A stretch of 64,000 bases of DNA from positions 186,001-250,000 of the forward strand of contig NZ_JACJIM010000005.1 of assembly GCF_014138435.1 (NCBI RefSeq), written 5' to 3'. Positions 48,047-57,040 of the stretch are shown here, one piece after another (the stretch's first letter is position 1; each line of letters begins with the position of its first letter). The stretch is from Methylobacterium fujisawaense. Lineage in GTDB: Bacteria > Pseudomonadota > Alphaproteobacteria > Rhizobiales > Beijerinckiaceae. The position numbers and the translations under genes are program-made. The notes beneath the pieces were generated by a model, which saw nothing but the letters and a program-made list of their open reading frames with translations, was not told the DNA's origin and searched no databases.

Positions 48047-49882
48047 ATGCGGCGTTTCTTTGTGTCCTGTCTCGTCGGTCTGTCGATCGTCGGCGCGGCT
48101 CAGGCTCAGCCGCAGCCTCGGAATGTCGTCCTGTTCATCGCGGACGGGCTCCGCGACGGCATGGTGAACGCCGCGAACGCGCCGGCGATGGATGGCCTGA
48201 TGAAGGCCGGGGTGCGGTTCACCAACACGCACTCCCTGTTCCCGACTTTCACGATGCCGAACGCCACCGCGATGGCGACCGGCCACATGCTGGGCGACAC
48301 CGGCCAATTCGGGAACACGATCTACACGGCCTTCCCGGTCCCCGGGGCCGGAGAGAGCCTCACGCCGTTTCTGGAGAGCGACCCCGTCCTCGGCGACGTC
48401 GACGCGCATTTCGCCGGCAACTACCTCAACGAGGAGACGATCCTGCGGGCGGCTCACGCCCAGGGGCTCTCCACGGCCAGCATCGGCAAGCTCGGCCCCT
48501 CCCTGATCTTCGACCACACGGCGCGCTCCGGACAGGACAGCATCCTGGTCGACGACAGCACGGGCCGGCCGAGCGGCATCCCGCTGAGCGACGACCTGCG
48601 CACGCGCCTGGATGCGGCCGGGCTTCCGCTGCAGGCGCCGACGCGGGGCGCCAACGGCCTGGCCGGAACCGCCGATTCGCCCGGGACGCTCGCCGCCAAT
48701 GTCGAGCAGCAGGGCTACTTCACCGATGTGGCGACGAAGGCGGTCCTACCGCTGTTCAAAGCCCGCGGAAAACCCTTCGTGCTCGTCTACTGGTCGCGCG
48801 ATCCCGACGGGACGCAGCACAATCAGGGCGACAGTCTCGGCCGGCTCGTCCCGGGGATCAACGGACCGACGAGCCTCGCGGCGATCCGCAACGCGGATGC
48901 CAACCTGGCCGCGCTGCTCGGCGCGCTGGAGGCGTTCGGACTGACGGAGACCACGGATGTGATCGTCACCTCCGATCACGGCTTCTCCACTATCTCCAAG
49001 GAGAGCGGGACCAGCTTCGCCGCGTCGCAGGCCTATAAAGGCGTGCCGAAGGGGCAGCTTCCGCCGGGCTTCCTCGCCATCGATCTCGCGCATGATCTCG
49101 GGCTCGGTCTGTTCGATCCGGATGCCAGGGGCATCAGGCTCGCCGCCGACGCCTTTCCGAGCCGGGCCAACGGCCTGATCGGCGCGGATCCGGCCAAGCC
49201 CGAGGTGGTGGTCGCGGCCAATGGCGGCTCGGATCTCGTCTACCTGCCGAACGGCGACCGGGCGCTGGCGCGCCGCGTGGTCGACGCCCTGGCGCGTCAG
49301 GACTACGTGAGCGGCCTGTTCGTCAGCGCGACCCTCGGCCCGATCCCGGGAACGCTGCCCCTCTCAGCGATCGCCCTCGACGGGTCGGCGCTGACGCCGA
49401 TGCCGGCCATCGTGGTCAATTTCCGGAGCTTCTCGACCGGCTGCGCCGATCCGACCACCTGCGGGGTCGAGGTCTCCGATACCGGGCTGCAGCAGGGGCA
49501 GGGCATGCACGGCAGCTTCTCCCGCGCCGATACCCGCAACGTCATGGGCGCGGCAGGGCCGAGCTTCCGGGCGGGCCTCGCGAGCGCGGTGCCGGCGAGC
49601 AATGCCGACCTCGGGAAGACCATCGCCCAGCTCCTGGGCCTCACGATTCCCGGCAAGGGCCGGCTGGTCGGCCGCGTCCTGACCGAGGCGTTGGCCAATG
49701 GCAGCACGCCGACCTTCGCCCGGGCGGAGCTGCGCTCGGAGCCGGACGCCGCCGGCCACGTGACGGCGCTCGCCTACCAGACGGTGGGCGAGATCCGCTA
49801 TTTCGATGCCGCCGGGTATCCCGGCCGCACCCTCGGCCTCGACAACAGTCCTGCCGTGTCGGCCGCCGCGGATGCGCACTGA
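48047..49882 (+). CDS. Alkaline-phosphatase-superfamily enzyme (NPP-like), exported
   Basis: A 611-residue periplasmic metallohydrolase of the nucleotide pyrophosphatase/phosphodiesterase type. A signal peptide (residues 1-20, ending AQA) is followed by the first metal Asp in LFIADG (Asp33) and the nucleophile Thr69 in FPTFTMPNATAMATGH (compare FPSKTFPNH in NPP). The second metal region is WSRDPDGTQHNQGD, and VTSDHGFS and GMHGSFSRADTRN complete the site. The substrate (phosphomono- or diester) is unknown. A Pho-box-like repeat lies just upstream, and terminator-like hairpins isolate it from asd. Confidence 0.88.
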   Translation: MRRFFVSCLVGLSIVGAAQAQPQPRNVVLFIADGLRDGMVNAANAPAMDGLMKAGVRFTNTHSLFPTFTMPNATAMATGHMLGDTGQFGNTIYTAFPVPGAGESLTPFLESDPVLGDVDAHFAGNYLNEETILRAAHAQGLSTASIGKLGPSLIFDHTARSGQDSILVDDSTGRPSGIPLSDDLRTRLDAAGLPLQAPTRGANGLAGTADSPGTLAANVEQQGYFTDVATKAVLPLFKARGKPFVLVYWSRDPDGTQHNQGDSLGRLVPGINGPTSLAAIRNADANLAALLGALEAFGLTETTDVIVTSDHGFSTISKESGTSFAASQAYKGVPKGQLPPGFLAIDLAHDLGLGLFDPDARGIRLAADAFPSRANGLIGADPAKPEVVVAANGGSDLVYLPNGDRALARRVVDALARQDYVSGLFVSATLGPIPGTLPLSAIALDGSALTPMPAIVVNFRSFSTGCADPTTCGVEVSDTGLQQGQGMHGSFSRADTRNVMGAAGPSFRAGLASAVPASNADLGKTIAQLLGLTIPGKGRLVGRVLTEALANGSTPTFARAELRSEPDAAGHVTALAYQTVGEIRYFDAAGYPGRTLGLDNSPAVSAAADAH

Positions 49883-49953
49883 GCGTCGCACCGTTCGGCC
49901 CGCGGGGCGGAGCGCAGGGAACGCTGTCCAACCCAACCCCCTCGTCCCGAGAT

Positions 49954-50006
49954 GCCCGCGTCCGCGGGCTTCGAAGGCGAGCTCCAGGGAGCACGGCGCT
50001 CCCTGG
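49954..50006. terminator. Two hairpins between convergent phosphatase and gapR genes
   Basis: GCCCGCG-TC-CGCGGGC (49954-49969) and CCAGGGAGC, 5-base loop, GCTCCCTGG (49984-50006). Both are perfect stems in a 211-bp convergent gap, so they probably serve as bidirectional terminators. Neither has a good T-tract. Confidence 0.55.
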
Positions 50007-50093
50007 TCTGCTCCGTCGAGATCTCCGCTGGGCTGCAGGCCCTCAGGAAGAGGATGGCGCGGACGGGTGGGCGTGCGGTGCCGCCTGGTCCGA

Positions 50094-50387
50094 CTACGCC
50101 ATGCCGAGGGCCTGCATGTAGAGCTCGAGGATCGCCTCCTGCTCCTGGCGCTCGCTGTGATCCTGCTTGCGGATGCGGAGGATCGTGCGGACGGCCTTCG
50201 CGTCGAAGCCCCGGCCCTTCAGCTCGGCGAACACCTCTTTGATGTCGCCCATGATGCCGGCCTTTTCCTCCTCGAGGCGCTCCAGGCGCTCGATGAACTG
50301 CTTCAGCTCGTCGGCCGCTACGCCCTCGGCCGACGAGACGTCGCCGCCGGGCCGCTGCGCGGCGGTGGGCATCGAATGGGCGTTCAT
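50094..50387 (-). CDS. gapR: GapR-family nucleoid-associated protein (DUF2312)
   Basis: A 97-residue DNA-binding protein. In Caulobacter, GapR binds overtwisted, AT-rich DNA ahead of forks and stimulates type II topoisomerases. The core [56 protein letters not shown] and LYMQALG lies in the second two-thirds, at family-standard spacing. Residues 1-25 are a variable leader. A TTAACCAC (minus strand 50436-50429), one base from a CtrA half-site, lies about 40 bp upstream of the ATG. Confidence 0.93.
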   Translation of the reverse strand: MNAHSMPTAAQRPGGDVSSAEGVAADELKQFIERLERLEEEKAGIMGDIKEVFAELKGRGFDAKAVRTILRIRKQDHSERQEQEAILELYMQALGMA

Positions 50388-50488
50388 GGGGCTCTCCCGA
50401 ATGCACGGCGCGGTTGCGCCCTGGACCCGTGGTTAATGGGCCGGCCTTACTGGAAGCTTAGCCGATTCGCTGCCTGCCGGCCGCCGCC

Positions 50489-50797
50489 TCAATGCTCCTT
50501 GGCCTGCGACGCTGCGAAGCCCGCCTGCTGCTGCGGGGTTGCCTCGGTCTGGAAGCGCGCCTTCCACTCGGCGTAAGGCATCCCGTAGACGGCCTCGCGG
50601 CTCTCGTCCTTGGTCAGCGCCACGCCTGTCTCATCGGCGGCGTCCTTGAGCCAGTTCGACAGGCAGTTCCGGCAGAAGCCCGCCAGATTCATCAGGTCGA
50701 TGTTCTGCACATCCGTCCGATTGCGCAGATGCGCGACGAGGCGGCGGAACACCGCGGCTTCGAGTTCCGTCTGGGTCCGGGGATCGATCGCGCTCAT
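50489..50797 (-). CDS. DUF1244 family protein
   Basis: A 102-residue protein conserved across Alpha- and Gammaproteobacteria. The core LEAAVFRRLVAHLRNRTDVQNIDLMNLAGFCRNCLSNW (quoted parts: FRRLVAHL, RTDVQNIDLMNLAGFCRNCL) contains a C-x-x-C and is the family signature, followed by GVALTKDESREAVYGMPYAEWK. The CRNC could bind metal, but no function is established. I take ATG at 50797 because the upstream TTG at 50806 lacks a better ribosome-binding site. It is 101 bp from gapR. Confidence 0.9.
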   Translation of the reverse strand: MSAIDPRTQTELEAAVFRRLVAHLRNRTDVQNIDLMNLAGFCRNCLSNWLKDAADETGVALTKDESREAVYGMPYAEWKARFQTEATPQQQAGFAASQAKEH

Positions 50798-50859
50798 CGG
50801 TGGCAACTCTCTTCAGGTCGGGCGGCCCGCTCCCGATTTCGGGAGCGGCCGGACGGAGA

Positions 50860-51624
50860 TCAAGCCGCGAGGAGCGGGCGAAGGATGCGGGCGAAGCGCG
50901 CGGCCCACTCGGCCTGTCCGTCCGCGCCGGCAATCAGATCCTGGCGGATCTCCACGAGGGCGTTGGCGAGGCCCCGCGCGGTGGCGTGACGGTCGATCGT
51001 GTCGCCCGGCAGGCCGCCGCCATACGGCTGGTTGTCGCCGACGGTCAGCCCGGCGGGATCCGCCTCCAGCGCGCGGATGAGGGGGCGGGCAAAGCGCTCG
51101 TCCCCGTCGTACAGGATGCCGACCTGCCAGGGCCGCGCGATGCCGCGCCAGTAAGGCGTGAAGCTGTGCAGGGTCAGGAGCACGGGCGGACGGCCGGCCG
51201 CCGCGGCGGCGGCGATCGCGTCGTCGATGGCCGCGTCGAACGGGGCGTAGAACCGGGCGATCCGCGCCTGCTTGCCGGCCTCGTCGATCCGGGCATTGCC
51301 AGGAACCACGGCGCCGTCGGACAGGCGCATCACCAGCGTCGGGTCGGCGCGCCCGCGATTCGGGTCGATGATCAGCCGCGAGAAGTTCGTGAGGATCGCC
51401 GGGGCCCCGAGCTGCGCCGCGAGGCTCCGCGTCACCGCCGCCGCGCCGATATCGTAAGCGATGTGCCGGGCGTATTCCGACTCCGGCAAACCGAGCTCGA
51501 TATCCGGCGGCACGAAATTCGAGGCGTGATCGCAGGCGATGACGAGGCCGCAGGCGGGGTCGCCGGGGATGATCTCGCAGGGATGCGCGGGCGGGAGGGC
51601 CGTTTCTGTCTCCGGACGGGTCAC
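50860..51624 (-). CDS. N-formylglutamate amidohydrolase family protein
   Basis: A 254-residue zinc hydrolase of the HutG/FGase family that hydrolyses N-formylglutamate or a related N-acyl amino acid. Landmarks are IACDHASNFVPPD, AYDIGAAAV, SRLIIDPNRG with the conserved Asp, LTLHSFTPYWRGI and the GGGLPGDTIDRHA segment. A His-degradation operon is not present, so the physiological substrate is uncertain. The start is GTG at 51624, divergent from gck. The stop is 63 bp from the DUF1244 start. Confidence 0.9.
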   Translation of the reverse strand: MTRPETETALPPAHPCEIIPGDPACGLVIACDHASNFVPPDIELGLPESEYARHIAYDIGAAAVTRSLAAQLGAPAILTNFSRLIIDPNRGRADPTLVMRLSDGAVVPGNARIDEAGKQARIARFYAPFDAAIDDAIAAAAAAGRPPVLLTLHSFTPYWRGIARPWQVGILYDGDERFARPLIRALEADPAGLTVGDNQPYGGGLPGDTIDRHATARGLANALVEIRQDLIAGADGQAEWAARFARILRPLLAA

Positions 51625-51802
51625 GGGGCTCCGAGGTCTTCAGATCTGTGCGAGGGCGCGGATGGCGCTTGCCGTCGCGCGGCCGCTCGGGCAGATCACC
51701 TATCAAGGATCGTGCGCTCACGGCAAGAAACGGGCCCGCCGCCCAGGGAAGAAACGGGCGGGGAGTGTGCGACACAAACAAGAGAGGAGCCCGTTCGACG
51801 CC

Positions 51803-53122
51803 ATGACCGAGACCGTTCCGCCCGTCGCCGATGCGGCCATCCGGGATCAGCGCGCGCTCCTCGACGCGATTCTCACGGCCGCGATCCGCGCCGCCCATCC
51901 GGATCTCTGCCTGCCGCCCCACCTGCCGGAGCCGAGCCCCGGACGTCTGATCATCCTGGCGGCCGGCAAGGCCGCCGGCAGCATGAGCGCCGTGGCGAGC
52001 CGGTTCTACCGCCGGCAGCATGGACTCGGCGACGACCGGATCGTCGGCCTCGCAGTGGCCCGCCACGGCTACGGCCAGGACGCGCCGGGCATCCACATGG
52101 TCGAGGCGGGCCACCCGGTGCCCGACGAGGCCGGCATCTCGGCGACCCGGGAGGCCCTGCGGCTCGCCACCGAGGCGGGGCCGGACGACGAGGTCCTGGT
52201 CCTGCTGTCGGGCGGTGGCTCGGCCAACTGGATCGCCCCGGCCGGCGACCTGACGCTCGTCGAGAAGCAGGCGATCACCCGGGCGATGCTCCGCTCCGGC
52301 GCGCCGATCGGCGAGATCAACACGGTGCGCAAGCACATCTCGCGGATCAAGGGCGGACGCCTCGCCCTCGCGGCCCGCAACGCCCGGCGCATCCTGACGC
52401 TGGCGATCTCGGACGTGCCGTTCGACGATCCGGCGGTGATCGCGTCGGGCCCGACGGTGCCCGATCCGTCCACGCTCGCCGATGCCCGCGCCATCTGTGA
52501 GAAGCGCGGCATCCCGCTGCCCGAGGAGGCTTCGCGGCTCCTCAACGACCCGAACAACGAGACGCCGAAGGCCGGCGACCCCGCCTTCGCCCGCGCCGAG
52601 TACCGGATCATCGCCCGGCCGATCGACGCCCTGAATGCCGCCGCCGAGGCCGCCCGCGCGGCCGGCTACGAGCCGATCCTGCTCGGCGCCGATCTCGAAG
52701 GCGAGGCCCGCGAGGTCGCGGCCGAGCACGCGGCCGAGGCCAAGCGCCTCAAGGCCGAGGGCCGGCGCGTGGCGCTGATCTCCGGCGGCGAGCTCACCGT
52801 CACGATCCGCGGTGAGGGCCATGGCGGCCCGAACCAGGAATACGCCCTGGCGCTGGCGGTGGCCTTGGACGGCGAGCCCGGCATCTTCGGCATCAGTGCC
52901 GATACCGACGGGACCGACGGCGGCCGGGGCCTCGCCACCGACCCGGCGGGCGGCCTCATCGATCCGACGACCCTGGAGCGGGCCCGGACCGCCGGCCTCG
53001 ACCCGGCCGCGATGCTGGAGCAGAACGACTCCACCGCGTTCTTCGCGGCCCTCGGCGACCTCGTGAACCCCGGTCCGACCTGTACCAATGTCAACGACTG
53101 CCGCATCATCCTCGTCAACTAG
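51803..53122 (+). CDS. gck: Glycerate 2-kinase, MOFRL family (GckA/TtuD-like)
   Basis: Phosphorylates D-glycerate to 2-phosphoglycerate, a required step of the methylotrophic serine cycle and of tartrate/glyoxylate use. The 439-residue protein has an N-domain with LIILAAGKAAGSM and LLSGGGSANW (about 130-140) and the MOFRL C-domain with ALISGGELTVTIRGEGHGGPNQEYAL (quoted parts: ISGGELTVT, GHGGPNQEYAL) and ISADTDGTDGG. The ATG at 51803 has only a distant GAGG. Its 3' end overlaps the DUF1036 gene by 35 bp, and pyk follows, so 2-phosphoglycerate production and PEP use are linked. Confidence 0.95.
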   Translation: MTETVPPVADAAIRDQRALLDAILTAAIRAAHPDLCLPPHLPEPSPGRLIILAAGKAAGSMSAVASRFYRRQHGLGDDRIVGLAVARHGYGQDAPGIHMVEAGHPVPDEAGISATREALRLATEAGPDDEVLVLLSGGGSANWIAPAGDLTLVEKQAITRAMLRSGAPIGEINTVRKHISRIKGGRLALAARNARRILTLAISDVPFDDPAVIASGPTVPDPSTLADARAICEKRGIPLPEEASRLLNDPNNETPKAGDPAFARAEYRIIARPIDALNAAAEAARAAGYEPILLGADLEGEAREVAAEHAAEAKRLKAEGRRVALISGGELTVTIRGEGHGGPNQEYALALAVALDGEPGIFGISADTDGTDGGRGLATDPAGGLIDPTTLERARTAGLDPAAMLEQNDSTAFFAALGDLVNPGPTCTNVNDCRIILVN

Positions 53123-53570
53123 GTCGCGCGTCTCGGCGGCTCAGCTCCTCCCGGCAGTCACGGTCCTCGGCCTCGCGCTCCTCGGCGCGAGCCCCGCCCG
53201 GGCGGATCTGCGCCTGTGTAACCAGACCGCCAGCAAGGTCGGGATCTCGCTGGGCTATCGCGACCCGCAGGGCTGGGTGACGGAGGGCTGGTGGGATTTG
53301 GCGCCGAAGGCCTGCGAGACGCTTCTCAAGGGCGCGCTGGCGGCGCGGTTCTACTACGTGTTCGCAGTCGACTACACGCGCGGCGGCGAGTGGAGCGGCC
53401 GCTCGCTGATGTGCACCCGTGATTCGGAATTCACGATCCGCGGGATCGAGGATTGTCTCGCCCGCGGCTACGACCGGAACGGCTTCTTCGAAGTCGATAC
53501 CGGCGAGCAGAAGAGCTGGACCATCCAGCTCACCGATCCCAACCGGGCCGAGGCGCCGGCAAAGCCGTAA
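53088..53570 (+). CDS. DUF1036 exported protein
   Basis: A 160-residue protein with a long signal region (hydrophobic stretch about 20-38, ending ARA) and the DUF1036 domain: LRLCNQTASKVGISLGYRD, TEGWWDLAPKACETLL, FYYVFAVDY and FEVDTGEQKSWTIQL. DUF1036 resembles a beta-rich extracellular fold with conserved Cys residues (CNQT, ACET, MCTR, DCLA). No function is known. Its ATG overlaps the end of gck, and it precedes pyk by 113 bp. The gck-DUF1036-pyk order appears deliberate, since all three are in the same orientation. Confidence 0.85.
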   Translation: MSTTAASSSSTRSRVSAAQLLPAVTVLGLALLGASPARADLRLCNQTASKVGISLGYRDPQGWVTEGWWDLAPKACETLLKGALAARFYYVFAVDYTRGGEWSGRSLMCTRDSEFTIRGIEDCLARGYDRNGFFEVDTGEQKSWTIQLTDPNRAEAPAKP

Positions 53571-53683
53571 CGTGAAGGCGGCGGCCTTGACGCTGTCCGG
53601 CACGGGATGCTCACACCCGTGGCCAAACCCTTGAACCGGCGGCGCTTCATGCTGCACGGCAACGAACAACCGGAGGAATACGC

Positions 53684-55120
53684 TTGAAACGGTCACGCCG
53701 CACGAAGATCGTCGCCACCCTGGGCCCGGCCTCCGATTCGCCGGAGATGATCGAGCGGCTGTTCCGCGCGGGCGTCGACGTGTTCCGGCTCAACATGAGC
53801 CACCTGCCGCGCGAGAAGCTGCCCGAGAAGGTGGAGGCGATCCGCACCATCGAGCGGGAGGCCAAGCGGCCGATCGGCATCCTGGTCGACCTGCAGGGGC
53901 CGAAGCTGCGGCTCGGCACCTTCGCGGAGGGGGCCGCGATGATCGAGGCCGGCGCCACCTTCGTGCTCGACGGCGATCCGACGCCGGGCGATGCCGCCCG
54001 CTGCCACCTGCCGCATCCCGAGATCCTCGAGGCGCTGGAGCCGGGCCACGCCATCCTGCTCGATGACGGCAAGCTCCGGCTGACGGTGGTCGAGACCTCG
54101 CACAACCGCGCCGTGACCCGCGTCGAGGTCGGCGGCCGGATCTCGAACCGGAAGGGCGTATCCCTGCCGCATACGGTGATCCCGGTCCCGGCGATGACCG
54201 ACAAGGACCGGGCTGATCTCGATGCCGGCCTGAACGCGGGCGCCGACTGGATCGCCGTCTCGTTCGTCCAGCGGCCCGAGGACGTGGCCGAGGTGAAGAA
54301 GGTCTGCGCCGGCCGCGCCCTGGTGATGGCCAAGATCGAGAAGCCGCAGGCGCTGGCGCGCCTCGACGAGATCATCGAGATCTCCGACGGCCTGATGGTC
54401 GCCCGCGGCGATCTCGGCGTGGAGATGCCCCTGGAGCAGGTCCCGGGGGTGCAGAAGCGCATCACCCGCGGCGCCCGGCGCTACGGCAAGCCGGTGGTCG
54501 TGGCCACCCAGATGCTCGAATCGATGATCACGGCTCCGGTCCCGACACGCGCCGAGGTCTCGGACGTCGCCACGGCGGTCTACGAGGGGGCGGATGCCGT
54601 GATGCTCTCTGCGGAGAGCGCCTCGGGGGCCCACCCGATCGGGGCCGTGGAGACCATGAACCGCATCGCCGAGCAGGTGGAGCGGGACGCGATCTACTGG
54701 TCGATCATCCGGGCGCAGAGCGCGACCCCCGACGAGACGGCCGCCGACGCCATCGCGGCGGCGGCGCATCAGATGGTCGATGCCCTGAACCTCGACGCGA
54801 TCATGGCCTGGACCAATTCCGGCTCCACGGCGCTCCGCCTGTCGCGCGAGCGCCCGAACGCCACCGTGATCGCGCTGACACCCCGGCGCGAGACGGCGCG
54901 GCGCCTCGCCCTGGCCTGGGGCACGCACCCGATCGTCACCAAGGATGCCAGCGACGTGGACGACATGTCCTTCCGCGCCGCCAAGTTCGCCGTCCGCGAG
55001 AAGTTTGCCGCGGTGGGCGACCGGGTGATCGTCGTCGCCGGCCTGCCGTTCGGCACGCCGGGCGCCACCAACCTCGTGCGGCTGACCTTCATCACCCGCG
55101 AGCACGCCGAGAAGGCGTGA
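53684..55120 (+). CDS. pyk: Pyruvate kinase
   Basis: Converts PEP and ADP to pyruvate and ATP. The 478-residue protein has RTKIVATLGPASDS (residues 5-18), DLQGPKLRLG near 67, the active-site VMAKIEKPQAL (catalytic Lys) near 220, MVARGDLGVEMPLE near 240 and TQMLESMITAPVPTRAE near 275. The C-domain from about 360 includes NSGSTALRLSRERP. The start is TTG at 53684 with GGAGGA 6 bases upstream. It ends 20 bp before a perfect 14-bp terminator stem. Confidence 0.98.
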   Translation: MKRSRRTKIVATLGPASDSPEMIERLFRAGVDVFRLNMSHLPREKLPEKVEAIRTIEREAKRPIGILVDLQGPKLRLGTFAEGAAMIEAGATFVLDGDPTPGDAARCHLPHPEILEALEPGHAILLDDGKLRLTVVETSHNRAVTRVEVGGRISNRKGVSLPHTVIPVPAMTDKDRADLDAGLNAGADWIAVSFVQRPEDVAEVKKVCAGRALVMAKIEKPQALARLDEIIEISDGLMVARGDLGVEMPLEQVPGVQKRITRGARRYGKPVVVATQMLESMITAPVPTRAEVSDVATAVYEGADAVMLSAESASGAHPIGAVETMNRIAEQVERDAIYWSIIRAQSATPDETAADAIAAAAHQMVDALNLDAIMAWTNSGSTALRLSRERPNATVIALTPRRETARRLALAWGTHPIVTKDASDVDDMSFRAAKFAVREKFAAVGDRVIVVAGLPFGTPGATNLVRLTFITREHAEKA

Positions 55121-55140
55121 GGCGGCAGGCCTCCAGCACT

Positions 55141-55172
55141 GCCGGCATCCCGATTGCGATCGGGATGCCGGC
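55141..55172 (+). terminator. Perfect 14-bp stem-loop after pyk
   Basis: GCCGGCATCCCGAT, loop TGCG, ATCGGGATGCCGGC. It lies between the convergent pyk and alpha/beta-hydrolase genes, about 104 bp from the hydrolase stop. There is no T-tract, but the stem is the longest perfect hairpin I found in the window. Bidirectional termination is plausible. Confidence 0.7.
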
Positions 55173-55275
55173 CGCCGACGCGGCGGGATCTTGCGCGGAC
55201 AACAATTCTCAAAACCGGGCTTGCCACCGTTGCACCGGGACGAGGCGGACGGACGTGTCCTGATCGGCCCGCGGT

Positions 55276-56292
55276 TCAATGCGCGACGGCCGGTTCCGAA
55301 CCGGCCGCATTGGTCGCCGCGGCCAGCCGGATAATCTCCTCCGTGACCCGCTCGGCGGCGACATACTGGAGCATGTGGCCGATGCCCGGCAGCAGCACGA
55401 GCCGCGCCCCCGGGATTGCCCGCGCGAGCGGCACCGCCTGCGCGTCGGCGCGGACGATCGGGTCGGCCTCGCCGGAGATCACCAGGGTCGGGATGTGGAT
55501 CCTGCCGTAGCGCGGGCTCTGCGCCGCGAGGGCTCGCGACAGGCCGAGCAGATCCTGGACGTTGGCGAGCAGCGTCTCCGGTCGCAGAACCAAGTCGGAT
55601 CTGGCCAAGTCCGGATAATCCGCCTGCGCGGGCTGCGGCTTGAAGACCCGGCGCGCCGCCTCGGGCAGGAACCGACGCGCGATCGGCGGTCCGATCGTCC
55701 GGCTGAGCACCCACGCCACCGGGGGCTTTATGGCGAACCGCCAGTACCACGGCAGATCCGGCATCCGGTCCGGCATGGGCATCGCCACAGGCGCGGCGAG
55801 GGCGAGGGCGGAAACCCGCTTCGGATGATCCAGGGCGAGGGCCAAAGCGAGGGCGCCGGCCCAGGAATGACCGAACACCACCGCCGGCCCGACGCCCATG
55901 CGGTTCAGCGCTTCCGCGATCATCCCGGCCTGCACGGAGGGTGCCGCGGCGTCGCCGCCGGCAATCCGGTCGCTCCATCCGAATCCCGGCCGGTCGAAGG
56001 CGATCACCCGGAAGCCCTGCGCGGCGAGGCGGCGGCCGATCCCCTCCATGGGATCCGACGCGTTGGCCGAGGCCCCGTGCAGGAGGACGACGGGCGGCCC
56101 GTTCGCCGGGCCGTCCTGCAGGGTCGCGAGCCGCCCGCCGGTGATCGTCACGAACGGACCCGCGGGCGGGTTGGCCGCGCCGACCCGGAGCGTGATCACC
56201 AGCGCCGCCAGGGCCCCGATCGCCAGAACGAGGCCGGCGAGGGCGAAGGGCAGGGCAAGGAGGGTCAGGAGGACGGCGATCACCCGGGTCAC
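55276..56292 (-). CDS. Alpha/beta-fold hydrolase, membrane-anchored
   Basis: A 338-residue hydrolase with an N-terminal membrane anchor (about residues 4-33) and an alpha/beta-hydrolase fold. The HG oxyanion motif is VVLLHGASANASDP near 65, the nucleophile elbow GHSWAG (Ser in G-x-S-x-G) near 140, the Asp in VISGEADPIVRADAQ and the His in GIGHMLQY. The substrate is unknown. The GTG start overlaps the TPR gene's stop (GTGA, 56289-56292), so translation is coupled. It resembles haloalkane/epoxide hydrolase-like proteins in sequence style. Confidence 0.88.
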   Translation of the reverse strand: MTRVIAVLLTLLALPFALAGLVLAIGALAALVITLRVGAANPPAGPFVTITGGRLATLQDGPANGPPVVLLHGASANASDPMEGIGRRLAAQGFRVIAFDRPGFGWSDRIAGGDAAAPSVQAGMIAEALNRMGVGPAVVFGHSWAGALALALALDHPKRVSALALAAPVAMPMPDRMPDLPWYWRFAIKPPVAWVLSRTIGPPIARRFLPEAARRVFKPQPAQADYPDLARSDLVLRPETLLANVQDLLGLSRALAAQSPRYGRIHIPTLVISGEADPIVRADAQAVPLARAIPGARLVLLPGIGHMLQYVAAERVTEEIIRLAAATNAAGSEPAVAH

Positions 56293-56900
56293 AGGTCGCG
56301 GCCGTCGACCTCCGGGGTGAGGCGGTTGATCGCCTCGCCGACCTTCTCCATCTGCGGGTAGAGCGCCTTCGCCCGCCGGAACGCTGCCAGCGCACGCGCC
56401 TTGTCGTCGAGGGATTCGTAGATCCGGCCCATGGCGGCCCAGGCCTCGAAGTGGCGCGGCTCCAGGACCAGGGCCCGCCGCAGATCGGCCAGCGCATCGT
56501 CCTTGTCGGTGAGGAGCCAGAACACCGTCGCGCGGCGGTTCCAGCCCTCCGACCAATTCGGTTCGAGGGCGGTGACGCGGTCCATCAGCTCGGCCGCCAG
56601 GGGGAAGTCGTGGGCGGTGACGGCCTGGCGGGCGCGGTCGGTCAGCAGGTCGACGGTCGGGCTGCCGGATCCGGCCATGTGCCGCTCGATCAGTCGCGCG
56701 ATGCCCTTGGCCTCCGCTGGATCCTCGCTGGCGCGCAGGCGCGCGAACAGGTCATCGAGGCTCGGCGGCTTCGGTGCCGGCTTCGCTTCGGCGGTCGGCC
56801 GGCCGGGCCGGGTCGATTGCGGCGCTGCCTGGGCCGCCGGCAGTGTCGCCGCGAGGGCCGGCAGGCAGACCAGGGCGGCTATGAGACGGGTCGGCATCAT
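56289..56900 (-). CDS. Exported TPR protein
   Basis: A 203-residue protein with a signal peptide (about 1-24) and a C-terminal TPR domain of about three repeats (FPLAAELMDRVTALEPN, DALADLRRALVLEPRHFEAW, RALAAFRRAKALYPQ). The N-terminal half is Pro/Lys-rich then helical. ATGs at 56900 and 56897 are both possible. It is translationally coupled to the downstream hydrolase by a GTGA overlap, which suggests that they work in the same place, perhaps as a periplasmic complex. The partner is otherwise unknown. Confidence 0.85.
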   Translation of the reverse strand: MMPTRLIAALVCLPALAATLPAAQAAPQSTRPGRPTAEAKPAPKPPSLDDLFARLRASEDPAEAKGIARLIERHMAGSGSPTVDLLTDRARQAVTAHDFPLAAELMDRVTALEPNWSEGWNRRATVFWLLTDKDDALADLRRALVLEPRHFEAWAAMGRIYESLDDKARALAAFRRAKALYPQMEKVGEAINRLTPEVDGRDL

Positions 56901-56959
56901 GCAGCCAGACTGTGCGCCGTCGCCACGTCCGTCAACGTGCCGCGGTGCCGCGCGCACGC

Positions 56960-56994
56960 GGAAACGGCCGCACCCGGTGGACACGGCCGTTTCC
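56960..56994. terminator. Hairpin upstream of the TPR gene
   Basis: GGAAACGGCCG and CGGCCGTTTCC, perfect 11-bp arms around a 13-base loop. It lies 47 bp beyond the rpmJ stop and about 60 bp before the TPR start, and could end rpmJ transcription. On the plus strand the arm ends in TTTCC. Confidence 0.55.
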
Positions 56995-57011
56995 TCGATC
57001 GGTGCCGTTCT

Positions 57012-57033
57012 CCGTCCGGCCTCGGCCGGTCGG
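57012..57033 (-). terminator. Hairpin just after rpmJ
   Basis: CCG-T-CCGGCC, loop TC, GGCCGG-T-CGG: a 9-bp stem with one T-T mismatch, 8 bp past the rpmJ stop. It is probably the first of two stacked stop signals for rpmJ (see 56960). Confidence 0.5.
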
Positions 57034-57040
57034 AACGGTC

